Source: Amphiura filiformis (lineage: Eukaryota > Echinodermata > Ophiuroidea > Amphilepidida > Amphiuridae). Taken from it: a DNA stretch of 64,000 nt. Shown here one piece after another: positions 21,856 through 32,796 of the stretch; position 1 is the first letter of the stretch, and every line of letters begins with the position of its first letter. The translations under genes and the position numbers were made by a program. The notes beneath the pieces are model-generated. The model saw nothing but the letters and a program-made list of their open reading frames with translations. It did not search any database and was not told where the DNA came from. The stretch is from positions 124,001 to 188,000 of the forward strand of contig NW_027305500.1 of assembly GCF_039555335.1 (NCBI RefSeq). The letters run 5' to 3'.

Positions 21856-22888
21856 TTGCGGCTATGGCAAGCCAAGGGGCCCAAAAGCGTGGAACTGCTA
21901 CGCGTAGCTTCTTTCTCGTTACGAGCAGCTGTTTGACCAATCAAAATAGTCAAATTTAATCACGTGGTTGGGTCGTTAGCTGCGCGTAGTATAGTGCTAG
22001 GTTTCCTCTTTCACAATTATTATCTTGTAATTAATTTACGGAATTAGCATAGATAACGAGCGGGTAAGGAGGCCAAATCACAGCACGTGTCAAGAGAACA
22101 TGTTGCTATAATGCCTGGCTAAAATGACACAAAGCATATTTATTTAGTGTTTCCAAGTTTACACCGTGTTTAATAGCAAGTAACTTTATACTCGGGCTGT
22201 ATTTGCGGTGCAGGGGATATGAAGGTCAAACAACAACTACTACTGATGTAAAGCGCTGTGTAAAGATATTGCGGGGAAAGCGATATCACATGCCACTGTG
22301 TAAATATGGAGAGAGTAAAATGGGTCATCATTGTTTTTCGGAACGGGGGGGGTTCCTAAATTTACAAAAGTCGGCGTCAATAAAATTGCGGCCCTCACTA
22401 TTTCGGCATCAAAATGTTATGACCCCCGACTCCCACCACCGATACACCTTACCCCTAGACAGGCTAAAATTGTATTGAAATCACGGTCTTTTTGAATACA
22501 ATAAACACACTATCTGTAGTCATCTTGTGACTCCCTACATTTTGTCATTATCAATTTATGACCCCCTCCCCTTATTTTTCTTTCCAAAAAGTATGACCCC
22601 TATATTTGGGATCCCCTTCCGAAGAAAATGATAGCCCCTAAATATAGAACAATCATCATTCTGTTCAGATATTACTTTAATAGCACCTATACCATTTTTT
22701 TGCTGATATACTACAGATATTTTCATTTACAAAAATTAACAACGTAATATTTGTGAGAGAGGATGTTTACATCAGCTCCACGTGTTTAAAACCGTGAATC
22801 TGATTGGTTAATAAGCTGCACGTAACGAGAAAGAAGCTGCGCGTAGCTAGTCCCACGTTCTGAGCCGCTTAGCTTGCCATATGCGGCA
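21856..22888. mobile_element. Long foldback/MITE element, ~1 kb
   Basis: Arms of about 110 bp (21856-21967 and 22775-22888) are inverted copies sharing AGCTTCTTTCTCGTTACG, ATATGGCAAGC-type and CACGTG motifs. The interior (22200-22640) is unrelated low-complexity sequence with no protein match I recognise. Confidence 0.7.
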
Positions 22889-22959
22889 TCCACATCTCTT
22901 CACTTCTCATGTTCTTATATTGTATTTCTACAAGTAATTATCATTAAGTATTTCTTATC

Positions 22960-23036
22960 TTGCATTTCCAATTGTATAACTTTTTGTGAATTGAGATGAA
23001 AACAAATAAAACTTGAACTTGAACTTGAACTTGAAT
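22960..23036 (+). repeat. LINE-type 3' tail with (CTTGAA)n
   Basis: Ends in AAATAAAACTTGAACTTGAA and further CTTGAA units, the same kind of tail as the LINE at 8791. Only the 3' end is present. A B-box-like GGGTTTGAACCC follows on the opposite sense. Confidence 0.55.
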
Positions 23037-23075
23037 ACCACAATGGGGTTTGAACCCTTGCCGTGTGTGATACAC

Positions 23076-24054
23076 AAGTAACAGATAACTACTTTTAGGG
23101 ATAGGTCAGTGCTTGAATTTCATTATGCGTAGCATTCCAGCACATTGAAAAGTGGGGGGGGGGGAGGTTTTTACCTCATTATTTCGGTAAAATTTGTAGG
23201 GAACTTTCTTGGCAGTTAATATTACTACGATTTTTTTTGAAAGAATAAAGTATTACAGCTTTAACGGGCAAGATATTAAATGACAAGATTATAGGCAATC
23301 ACAACATATGTTCTTGTAATATTACTCTGATATCTGATCTGACATATTAAATAACAAAACACATGACTAGACGGGATCGTACCTGATACGAAATCACTGA
23401 TATTTTTCTAAATCGATGCCACGATGTTTGTGCGAAGCAATCTAGCTAATAAAATTGGACTTTTTAATAGGCAATCACACGTAACATAATATGCTCTTGC
23501 AATATTACACCGATGGAAAATATTAAATTACAAAAGACATCCAAATCCTAGCTGTATAGCTCTAATATTATTATCATAACATGGACTCAATAACATTGAG
23601 TGGAGTATCATAACAGATGTCTTCAAAATCCTTGCTTTAAACACACGATGTTTTCTACCTCACACTGAGGCCCATAACCAAAACATTTTTATTCAATGTT
23701 TGAGTTAAGGTTAGCAACTATTTTAAACTGTTACGATTTGGTAATTTATAGCATCTTGCGAATAGTTGTGAGCTTTGGCGAAATTTGCATTGATCATGTC
23801 ATAGCGAGTGTGTAGAAGAATTCAAATAGTATAGCTATACTATTGGAGGTCATGTATATAGTTCTTGTAAAGAGGGCAAAAACAACAGCACTTTTGTAAA
23901 ACTTACATAACTCATTAACAACAATGAATCAAGCAAGTTTTCAAAGTGTATGATATGTAGAATGAATTTTTGCAAAACGTCGAAAATTTTGATTTTCATG
24001 GCTTGGAGGGGGCGCAAAATCGATGCTGAATTGGTCAATTTGGCGCCCCCTAAG
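23076..24054. other. Unassigned sequence within gene B
   Basis: Two similar segments (about 23275-23350 and 23465-23540) both contain AGGCAATCAC, ATATG.TCTTG.AATATTAC; otherwise no exon, RNA gene or bounded element is visible. SRCR, CUB or LDLa exons that gene B might have had are not found here. Confidence 0.4.
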
Positions 24055-24240
24055 GTGGCGCCCAGGGCACATGATCCCGCCCCTTGTCCCTCCCATCTCC
24101 CCATCGCTACGTCAATGTCCAGGGTCGACATCGCTGTTCTAGCCACCATTGGATTTTCAAGCGTGTGTGATAATAATAATGCCCAAAACAGCTCAAACAT
24201 TGATTCCGTGTGATCAATAATAGAAAATGGATCTATTATA

Positions 24241-24656
24241 ATTCTCGCTATTCACGATAAGGGCGCCGCCAGCGGTTTGTAATCGTGATGTATCATGGGA
24301 AAATCGTGATGTATCATGGGAAAAGGTCGACATCAAGTCCGCGCAATACGAATATTACCATGCTATTACATAGGAACACGTGACAATATTTTTAGTTTGT
24401 CAATATAACGGTATTACACGCAAATCGATAGAGAAAAATTAATTGTGCACATTTCAAATCACATTATTAAGTATTATTGAGTATCGATTCGCGTGTAACA
24501 CCTTTATTTTGACAAACTAAAAAATATTGTCACGTGTTCCTATGTAATAGCATGGTAATATTCGTATTGCGCGGACTTGATGTCGACCTTTTCCCATGAT
24601 ACATCACGATTACATCGCAAACCACTGGCGGCGCCCTTATTGCGAATAGCGAGAAT
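24241..24656. mobile_element. Palindromic MITE (ATTCTCGC family), copy 1
   Basis: 416 bp, almost a perfect foldback: both halves carry GGGCGCCGCCAG, GATGTATCATGGGAAAA, GGTCGACATCAAGTCCGCGC and GGAACACGTGACAATATTTT-type sequence. Ends ATTCTCGC and GCGAGAAT. A related element is at 54831-55212; flanking 24095-24240 and 24730-24800 also match that family. Confidence 0.82.
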
Positions 24657-24859
24657 TGTAAATTGCGCTTTTACTAGTGTGTATTCTCATCATTATATTG
24701 TCATTTAAACACACAATGACATAATGTTCTTATGTTGTATTCGTATTACGTGGGCGTTGGATGTCGACATTTTCCCATGATACACTGCGTATTTTGGCCT
24801 CTCCCCAGTAACCGCTGGAGTTGCGCCGAATAAGTTCCCCCTCCACCTGTACTTTTATT

Positions 24860-25413
24860 AAGTATCGCGACATACATGTATATGATACTCACTTTGACGT
24901 AGTCTTTTACCGACCGGGTTCCATCTGTCTTTTCGATCGGCAATGTTGAAAAAAAAAGACGTTGTCTGTTGCATGAAAATTTTGACATTGAACAACAAAA
25001 CAAATAAATGAGAGTAACAAATTACGACTCCTTTCCTGTAGAGTTTTGTCTGCATCAGGAGAAGACGTTTTACACATTTCTTCACACCCTGTAAATGTTT
25101 CAATGAGAATGACAAATTTTTTTGTCATTATGTGTGGTATTTATTGGTTTTTTTTGGATATCAGTATTTTGAGTTTATTTAAAAATCGTCATCGTTATCA
25201 TCATCATCACCCGGGGGTGGTTATTAGTGGAAATTAGGGTACGGGGAAGTGCGGCATATTCGGGGTACATTTGAGCCATTTAGTTTAGTCTAGGTTTCAG
25301 CCATTTTAGTTTATTGATGTTTATTGATGATGATGATCATCATCATCGCCACCTTCCTCTTCTTTATCATCACCATCATCATCACCATTTACGGTATTCT
25401 AATATCATACCAG
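24860..25413. other. Unassigned sequence upstream of gene B LRR exons
   Basis: 25200-25413 aligns with 180-556 of gene A (GGGTACGGGGA.ATGCGGCA, TTCGGGGTACATTT and a (ATC)n tract), marking the left visible limit of the A/B duplication. Nothing else is recognised. Confidence 0.5.
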
Positions 25414-25485
25414 GTCAATTACAAGGAGCAGCATTCAACATGTACCAAGGTATGCGTATTATGGTGCGTTCAATTTAAGGAGGAT
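25414..25485 (+). pseudogene. Gene B LRR exon 1 (itself intact)
   Basis: 72 bp, ATACCAG acceptor and GTAAGT donor, phase 2; reads SITRSSIQHVPRYAYYGAFN and then LRR. It confirms the gene A exon at 557-628 by conservation of length, phase and splice sites. Confidence 0.7.
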
Positions 25486-25571
25486 GTAAGTAATTATTCC
25501 TTTTGCTATACGTTTTCAGCGATTCATCTAGACAGTTGACAGCTTTAATATTCCCTGTCCTTCTTGAGATG

Positions 25572-25699
25572 ACCAATGTACCAGTTGTCCATACAACCAA
25601 TGTACCAGTTGTCCATACAACCAATGTACCAGTTGTCCATACAACCAATGTACCAGTTGTCCATACAACCAATGTACCAGTTGTCCATACAACCCATGT
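25572..25699 (+). repeat. 24-bp minisatellite, five copies
   Basis: Unit ACCAATGTACCAGTTGTCC plus ATACA, five near-identical tandem copies in a gene B intron, 87 bp after an LRR exon. The unit is a multiple of three and would read TNVPVVHT, but it is intronic by homology with gene A, which lacks it. Confidence 0.9.
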
Positions 25700-25918
25700 G
25701 GAATCAGTTACACCAGATGACCTTGTTTTAGTAACAGGTGTCACACTGGAAGCATTTGCTGGCCAATAGCATGGTTGAATGAATTATTACCTTATTTTCA
25801 GCTACAACGTTTGTAAAATAAGACCGATCGTTTAAGGAACATGCAGCGTAATGCTTAATTTTAAACAGAAAATCATTATTGTTCTAGCTTTCATTAACTT
25901 CAATTTTAGTCACAAATA

Positions 25919-26252
25919 CGACTTGCTACCGCGAAATGAGCGTAAAGTCGCAAGTTGGTAGTTTCGACATTTCCTGGCTGCTTAGGCACAAATATGACCT
26001 GCTACCACGAAATGAGCGTAAAGTCGCAGGTTGGTAGTTTCGACATTTCCTGGCTGCTGAGTTGATGTTTTTTTGTTTCACACGCACCTGTTCACGCCAA
26101 AAGTACGTCTGTATGTCCTTTGTGAATGGGGGCACAATGGGCCATTCCAGAAAGGACATACTACTGGCTTGAACAAGTGCGCGGCAAACAAAGAACATCA
26201 ACTTAGCAGCCTACCAACTTCCGACTTTACGCTCATTTCGTGGTAGCAGGTT
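25919..26252. mobile_element. MITE with a duplicated left end
   Basis: The right end (CCGACTTTACGCTCATTTCG) is an inverted copy of the left end, and the left end is present twice in tandem (from 25919 and from 25994, each with GAAATGAGCGTAAAGTCGCA and TTTCGACATTTCCTGGCTGC). Confidence 0.72.
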
Positions 26253-26412
26253 ACAAAATACTTCAGCCCATGATCACAAATGTCAAAGATCACATAATAG
26301 GTATCGATGGTCAAAAATCAACCATGTGAGCAAACAATCTGATCAAGCTAATCTGTCAGTTTGTAGGATGTACAGTTGAGTCATTACAACTTTCTTGAAC
26401 TTTTTTTCATAG

Positions 26413-26484
26413 CGACTTATCTTACAACAATATATCCTTGTCGGAAGTAAACATATTTGAAGATACACCATTACTGGAAGAATT
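26413..26484 (+). pseudogene. Gene B LRR exon 2 (itself intact)
   Basis: 72 bp between TTTTTCATAG and GTAAGT; reads DLSYNNISLSEVNIFEDTPL, one residue change from gene A. Confidence 0.8.
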
Positions 26485-27160
26485 GTAAGTAATGAAGTAG
26501 ACTTGTCTTATTTTATATAACGCAAGTAACAATTTGATCATTTATCAGCTTTCGGTTTTAAAATCAGATATTGTAGATTATTTCATTTTTGGCTGTCCGG
26601 CTGTCCCTTTTTCATTCATCATAAAATCACTTGTCGAAATAATATCACCCTAAAATTAAGTATTTTTTCTACAAGTAAGTCGTATGGTATTACATTGACC
26701 AACTTTATACGTTAAAGAGTGACTCATAATTGCATATTTACTCATATTTCACTTTTGTCTTCTTGAATAATCAGTGATTTTTGGTGAAAAACTCAGGTCA
26801 CTTGTCAAAGCTATTTTCAACATTTTTAAAATCTTGACGTTTTCAGTATTAGCCAGGGTTCAAAGTCATCATACAATCCAACTTTGCTTCTTGAATGTTT
26901 CGATTTCAGAAATGAAGAGTATAGAATCTGTATCCAAATTTCATTGGGCCCATAATTCTTCATTATTATGTTTTGATGAGTCCAAGTGTGTGAAAATATT
27001 GGATCCAAAACATAATAATGATAAAATTGGATGCTTTACGCCCAATATTAATTGGTCTCGCTATGAGTTAAAAGATATTGGACGAGACGTAGTTTTTAGA
27101 ACTTATAGCTCGACCAATAAATATGGGCTCAATCGATCCCAATTTTATATCAAACTGCAG
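26485..27160 (+). other. Gene B intron with an insertion relative to gene A
   Basis: About 200 bp between CCCATAATTCT (26960) and the exon at 27161 has no counterpart in gene A; it contains inverted ATTATGTTTTG and CAAAACATAAT. No exon is recognised. Confidence 0.4.
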
Positions 27161-27208
27161 GTATTTATGGAACATATCATCAGCAAATATCTACCAAACA
27201 ACTTTAGT
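27161..27208 (+). pseudogene. Gene B LRR exon 3, truncated
   Basis: Starts after CTGCAG as in gene A (YLWNISSANIYQTT) but a deletion removes the last third and the donor; the frame meets TAA. Confidence 0.8.
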
Positions 27209-28651
27209 CTAACATTAGTATAAAAAGTTACCTCAGATGTATTTGATAAGAAATATGGGTAACTACATTATACATATGCATGTACTGAACGATTATCAAA
27301 ATAAAATGGTGAAATGGTTCAAACAAATTAAGAACATTAAAAATTTAAACATTATCCTTTGCATTCCCAAGATTACACCAAACCACATTGTTAAGTTCCT
27401 TCATGGTCCGAAAATGGGTGCACGCCAGTAAATAGGCCCCATTGACTTTGTGTACAAACAGGGTCCGGGAAAACGTCATTTTCTTGACTCCAGAGCGACT
27501 CAGTTCTTCAAAACTTACCCTTTCTGCAAGTTGAAGGTCAGATGAAGACATCCATTGTAGAAGTTATATATGGAGTCCAGAAAAAATGCCGACTAGATCA
27601 CCCTATAGCCCATGTAGCCTACGCCACCTTACGAATAGCTTGGTGTTTCTGAAATGTAACACATTTTGAAAGTTTAGCCAAATCGTCATAAAAAGTCGGA
27701 TCCTGCTCATTTTTCACAGACAATCTATTTCCCAGGCCTAAATGAGGATTAAATATGAATCAGGGCCTAATAATTGGGTTTTAAGCCTTTTCTAATGTTA
27801 TTTAATTTAGTCTTCTTGCACGTTTCCTCGTTTGAAACACTGATTTTTTCCTCCCAGGGTGTAGGAGACTTGTATTTATTTATTGGTGTGCACTCAAATA
27901 CATGTGGAATGCCTCCCCAAAGAAGAAGTCACCATAAGCGGTCTATAAACGTATTGATTAAACGTACACATCAATTGAATACATGAATACAAAAGCCACC
28001 TAAGTCCATGGGAAGTGATTTTGAGAGAAAAACCTGTGTATCATTTTAATTCCTTCAGTTAGATTTACCTGGTCAATATGGTAAGTTTTACGTGCAAATG
28101 AGTGGATTAACCTGTAATAGGTATGACGATTAGCATTTCAGGGACTTCGTGGGGTTCATTTTAAATTTTGGACTTAGGTGGTTGTTTGAATCATATACAA
28201 AGACAACAATGTTAGAATGAGATTACCACTAGTAACATAATACAAAATAAAGCGCACAGGTATGTATAATGTTGATAAGCATTCTGCCATGTAATATAAA
28301 CCACACACTTTCCTTTATTAAACCCATTTTTTTTCAAAAGTCACTCTCTAGCAATGAATGTGTTACAAGTGGACTTTTATACATACTGGATTTTAATCAA
28401 TGTGTTACAAGACTCAAATCATGGAATTGGGTGATTCTTTCATACATGCTATTTTTCACATGCTCAATAGACACAGAGGATGAATTTGAGTTGTTCTTTC
28501 ATACATATGACAGGCCTATGTAAAGGAACACTTTCCCATGCTTAACTCAATTTGGTTTAAGTATGGACTTAGGTGGCTTTTGTATTCATATATTCAATTA
28601 CATAAATAGAAAATGGGAACTGTGGCTTATAACATGTTGTGTTTTTGACAG
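27209..28651. other. Gene B intron, mostly inserted DNA
   Basis: About 27237-27420 aligns with gene A; from about 27570 to 28600 there is no A counterpart. It includes the inverted-repeat element at 27983-28589. Confidence 0.45.
27983..28589. mobile_element. MITE, ~607 bp, 27-bp TIRs
   Basis: ATGAATACAAAAGCCACCTA and onward to AGTCCAT at the left is repeated inverted at the right end as ATGGACTTAGGTGGCTTTTG. The interior is AT-rich and non-coding. Confidence 0.75.
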
Positions 28652-28736
28652 CGTTCTTGGCCAGAAGAAAAAACATAAGCGAAGAAACAGTGATAGAGAA
28701 TGATATTTTTAGCACCCTGAATGATCTGAAATTACT
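28652..28736 (+). pseudogene. Gene B LRR exon 4, +1 frameshift
   Basis: 85 bp against 84 in gene A; the extra base is in the CCAGAAGAAAAAACATAAGC stretch. Splice sites remain (GACAG, GTGAGT). Confidence 0.8.
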
Positions 28737-29385
28737 GTGAGTTTCATGCAATGCATATAACAATCCGTAGATTTATAATTATCGTTTTTGTTAAAATACA
28801 AAAGGATTTGCTTAGTGCGTTCATTTTGAATCTTTAAAAACTAAATATACTTCGATGATTCTTAAATGGTAAGCTTCATAAGGACACAACCGTGGCGTCG
28901 TGATAATGCTCGTCATCATGCGTTGGTGGTCCATTGGCAGCATACCGTGGGAGTCATGTTTTATGTATTCTGGTATGACTTCAGGCAAAAATATTGAAAA
29001 TATCAATGACTTGAATACTTCTCTGAGATTTCTATTCTCCATCTACAAACCTGCAGCTACAGGTCCAGCAATTCGAAAATATTTTTTTTCATGATATCTT
29101 TGATTAAATTTTCAAATAAAGAATTCAAAATTAGTTTCTAAGTTAACCCCCTGCCGATCTATCATTGCCTCTGATTGGTCAGTTCCATGATATTTTCACT
29201 TTAATCATCAATCAGAATCGAGCTTTGCAAATAGTTCACCCCATTTTTTTGTGTGATGAAATAATTCTGACAATGTTGCTGATTGGGCCAATTGATAATG
29301 AAAACTTTTTTATGACCAATCGGCAGGTAGTTCTCATATAATTGAACTCATTACCAAGGTAATTGAACTTTTCGTTGTATTTCAG

Positions 29386-30450
29386 ATGTGTTGCCGACCA
29401 CAGGTTTTGTTGTCACGCACCAAACCACACTCGATGCATCACAGTAGAACAGCAACCACCGTTTTTCCTCTGCGGAAGTTTGATGCAAAATAAAATCCTT
29501 CGAATTTTTATGTGGATCTTTGCCTTTTTTTCAATTCTTGCAAACTTAATAACTTTAACTATCCGAGTGCGAGCAAAAACAGTAAATGACATCCAAAAAG
29601 TTGGAGTAGTTCTCATTACAAACTTATCAGTTGCAGATATGTTAATGGGTGTTTATATGTTTTTTTATTATCTATGCGGACTTATTTTATGCAGACGATT
29701 ACTATTTGTATTCAGATAATTGGCGGGAAAGTAGTTTGTGTAAAATTGTCGAAACCTCCTTGTTCATTATTGTACTCATTACTATTGATAGATATCTAGG
29801 TTTAGTTTATCCTTTCAATATCTCGAGACACTACGTCGCAAATCTGTTTTGCTTGCAGTTTGCGCCATTTGGCTTACAACCATTCCGCTAAGCTTATCGA
29901 CGTCCCTTTTTGCTGGTAAGCAGTACGGTGTTTATATCCTATCCGATGTATGTATTGGAATACCCCTTATAAGACAAATTTTGAGTTTTGACGCTGGCAA
30001 TAATGATGTTCAAAACACCATATCGGGTGAAGCACTTACTAGCGAAAAGTCTGTTGAATTTGGTATCTGGTATTTTCCTGTGGTCATTTTTCTTGGTTTA
30101 AATCCTCTTTTGCTGCTCGTAATCATAATATTATATGTGGTGATATTTATAGCTGTTCGTAATGCAAGGAAAGTAAATCCCACTAAACGAATGAAGGAGA
30201 ATATTTTGATAGCGATACGAATGGTAGTGTTTATAAGTACAAACTGTCTGTGCTGGCTGCCCATAATTATCATGGGTGTGTTGTTTCAAAGTGGGCTTGT
30301 TGTTTTTTCGATAGCAATGTATCATTGGGTTGTAGTCTTTCTTTTACCCATTAATGCCTAGCTCTTAACCCATTTCTGTATACGTTAATGGAAGTGATCA
30401 GCCATGCTATAACAGAACGTAAAGAGAGAAATGAACAGGAAGAAAACTAG
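29386..30450 (+). pseudogene. Gene B 7TM exon, multiply frameshifted
   Basis: Same acceptor and start as gene A. Reads correctly to VYMF, then an extra T breaks the frame; resumes as FIIYADLFYADDYYLYSD, lacks eight residues of TM3 (ANFFVVLS), loses one base in the second intracellular loop, resumes as LAVCAIWLTTIPLSL through CWLPIIIMG, and stops at LPINA because of a 2-bp insertion before NPxxY. The tail is shortened to EEN. Confidence 0.92.
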
Positions 30451-30476
30451 TAATATAATATGTAAATAGTCAAATG

Positions 30477-31151
30477 TATATATGTGACCATCCATCTCAA
30501 GCCGCTCGTAAAGTCACGAATTGTATTTCGAGTTACAGTGCAAAATGTGCATAAAGGTTGTATTCATATTTACCTAATGTTTGTCCTACATGTTTCTTAT
30601 TTTAAGCCGTGTTCACACAGTCGGATTTAAGTCACTTAATACCTGTAATAAGTCACTAATACCGGTTATAAGTGGCTTATTACCGGTATCCGACTGTGTG
30701 AACACGACTTTAGTGTCAGTCAAACGCCAATCTTTAATCCCATTGTTGAAGAGGATAATAAGTTTATACTTATGTATAGAGTTAGTAAATAACTCTAGTC
30801 TTTGTTTGCTTTGACCAAATCCTTTTCAAGTGGTGGGTTAACTAACAATCAACAATGAGAGGACATTCCTGAACCTCGTTGACTTGGGATGATTTGAAGT
30901 GACCGCCAATTATGACAATTTGATATGTAATACCAGCGATGTGGAAAAAGAGAAATAATGTAGCACCAAAATAATGTACTCAATTACTGAAGGAGCAAAG
31001 TTTAACAAGCAATGACTCCGCTTCTGGATATTGTTTGAAGTCAAATGATATATCATTGTAAACTTATGATATATATTTTCTAAACACGGAAGAAAACAAA
31101 ATTGACCAGGGGCCGACTTTACGAGCGTTTCGAGGTGGACGGTCACATATA
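30477..31151. mobile_element. MITE with ~50-bp TIRs, copy 2
   Basis: Ends TATATATGTGACCATCCATC and inverted GGTGGACGGTCACATATA; internal segments (GAGTTACAG.G.AAAATGTGC, CTGAACCTCGTTGACTTGGG) match 4443-5035. A smaller element is nested inside. Confidence 0.7.
30604..30712. mobile_element. Nested 109-bp palindromic element
   Basis: GTGTTCACACAGTCGGAT at the left and ATCCGACTGTGTGAACAC at the right, with the interior also largely self-complementary (TAATACCGGTTATAAG). It has no counterpart in the related element at 4443-5035. Confidence 0.82.
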
Positions 31152-32448
31152 TTCTGACAGTTTTTTTTGTTGTTGCTTATATTCTAAAGTCGCACTGAAA
31201 AGCCCAAAGAAAAGTATAAATGGATTTATGCAAATTAAATTTAAAATCCTGATCAAGTATATAGCCTACTAATAATTATTGGTAAATAAATTCGTGTTAG
31301 ACAGTTTCTTTTTATGTTGATTATTTCTATTTTGAATATTTAATATTGTTATTATATTAAATACATTGTACAGGTATATTCAATTAAATGATACATAAAA
31401 TATAACTTTACAAAAACCAACTGCATTTCATTATTTTGTTAAGGTCCACTTTTTTGGTACACCCTGTAGTTAGTAATGAAATTAGAAATGAAATTGGGTC
31501 ATTTTGCATCGTAGATAGAACTTGGCCGCTAACATTTTAGGGCATGTTGTTGGCTTTTTAAACTAAAATTATGGTTAGGTAACTAAATATTCGTCCTACA
31601 TTTTAACGATCACGTTTAGTTTATTCAAATGATTTCTATGGTACAGCAACTTACTGATAGTCGCGCGGAACCAATATCCAAAATTCACTAATTTTTGTCC
31701 TTAACCATAGAGGTTATCCACTTCACTCATGTGTGACTTCTAACAAAAGGCGCTGGATCCCGTAGTATTCCTCATTCAAACCAATTCAATGCACGACCTC
31801 GGAGTTACCTGCATGACTTTGGCAGGTTAGTTTGAAACAGTCATGATTGCACATACAGGCACTTCTTTTGAAAGTCATAAACAAGGTATAGCAGTCGTTG
31901 ATAGGATATGCAGCTTATAGAACACGGATACCTTCTATTCACAAGTAACGGTCAAAAGTCGCGGGGAAATTTTTGGCTCACCACATCTTGTGTTCAGTAA
32001 CCCTGGCTGTCTATGTCAAACAATATGTGTTTCGACATTGGCAGTTGGAAGTGAAAGTGAAAAATAGTGAAATTAAAACCAATAAAACAATGATACATAA
32101 TCCCGAGTTTCTCGTGGTGGTTTAGAAATCCTTCAGTTATCTACCATATACGTTTACTAAGCCAACTGCTGAAATCCGTGAAAATATGATGAAAAATATG
32201 CCTACTATGAAAACTAAGGTTAAACTTAAGTCTACTGTGGTTTATTTGACATTAACTGATAAAACCATCTGCTACGAGTCGCGCACCTTCTCGAGCAATT
32301 TACTTTTATACAATATGTATCTACAGCTTATGTTAACTGATGGGGAAGGGAAGGAACATATTATACATTGTATTTTTAAAATCTACGCAAGCTCTGAGAC
32401 CTACTATGTTTTAGCCTAAACGACACAAAGTTTAACTTATTAACATAA
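31152..32448. other. Intergenic between gene B and the - strand GPCR
   Basis: AT-rich with a mariner-like end motif (TACACCCTGTA near 31459) but no matching partner end. No gene recognised. Confidence 0.4.
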
Positions 32449-32706
32449 GTGATGCGATCAAGCAAAATCAGTCGGAACTCGGGAATATTGATTTTGAGAT
32501 ACAGTCAAAGAAAGGAACTATTTCTTTTTGTTTCCTGTTGTTTTGGAAACTCTTTAATTGCTCATATCTTTGGAACTGGTTGTTCAATTTCAATGAGGTT
32601 TTCTGCAAAACCCTGCTTTGTAAATGCTTTTAACTATCTTATAAAAAACTGAAAATATAATGTGTAACGGTCCATATTCCGACGGATTTTGCTTGATCGC
32701 ATCACA
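32449..32706. mobile_element. MITE, 258 bp
   Basis: TGATGCGATCAAGCAAAATC at the left is repeated inverted as GATTTTGCTTGATCGCATCA at the right, with TCAGTCGGA / TCCGACGGA continuing. It lies just downstream of the GPCR poly(A) signal. Confidence 0.82.
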
Positions 32707-32718
32707 TATAACACATTA

Positions 32719-32724
32719 TTTATT
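32719..32724 (-). terminator. Candidate poly(A) signal of the - strand GPCR
   Basis: AATAAA on the - strand, 73 bp after the stop codon at 32797; a (CAG)5 run lies between. Confidence 0.5.
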
Positions 32725-32796
32725 GTCTTAATCACTAAGCCAAAACTTGATTTACTAGAAAGGTGCTGCTGCTGCTGCTGATTCACAATGATTATA

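Larger units (their letters stand above)
25414..30450 (+). pseudogene. Gene B: LRR-7TM receptor pseudogene (duplicate of gene A)
   Basis: Exons corresponding one-to-one to gene A lie at 25414-25485, 26413-26484, 27161-27208, 28652-28736 and 29386-30450. The first two are intact. The third lacks its last third and donor and runs into TAA. The fourth has a 1-bp insertion. The 7TM exon has an extra T (about 29660), a 24-bp deletion in TM3 (29742), a 1-bp loss (about 29832) and a 2-bp insertion (about 30360). Introns also align with gene A, so it arose by tandem genomic duplication, not retrocopying. No functional receptor can be made. Confidence 0.9.

Noticed and set aside
23040..23075. B-box-like GGGTTCAAACCCC on the - strand
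   Set aside because: No A box or acceptor stem pairing found; possibly SINE debris, not annotated as tRNA.
25475..25769. Open frames encoding eight-residue repeats on both strands
   Set aside because: Minisatellite in an intron of pseudogene B; gene A lacks it and the flanking LRR exon donor precedes it.
26774..27223. 149-codon frame in gene B intron
   Set aside because: Spans a known LRR exon in another frame and an insertion absent from gene A; no domain.
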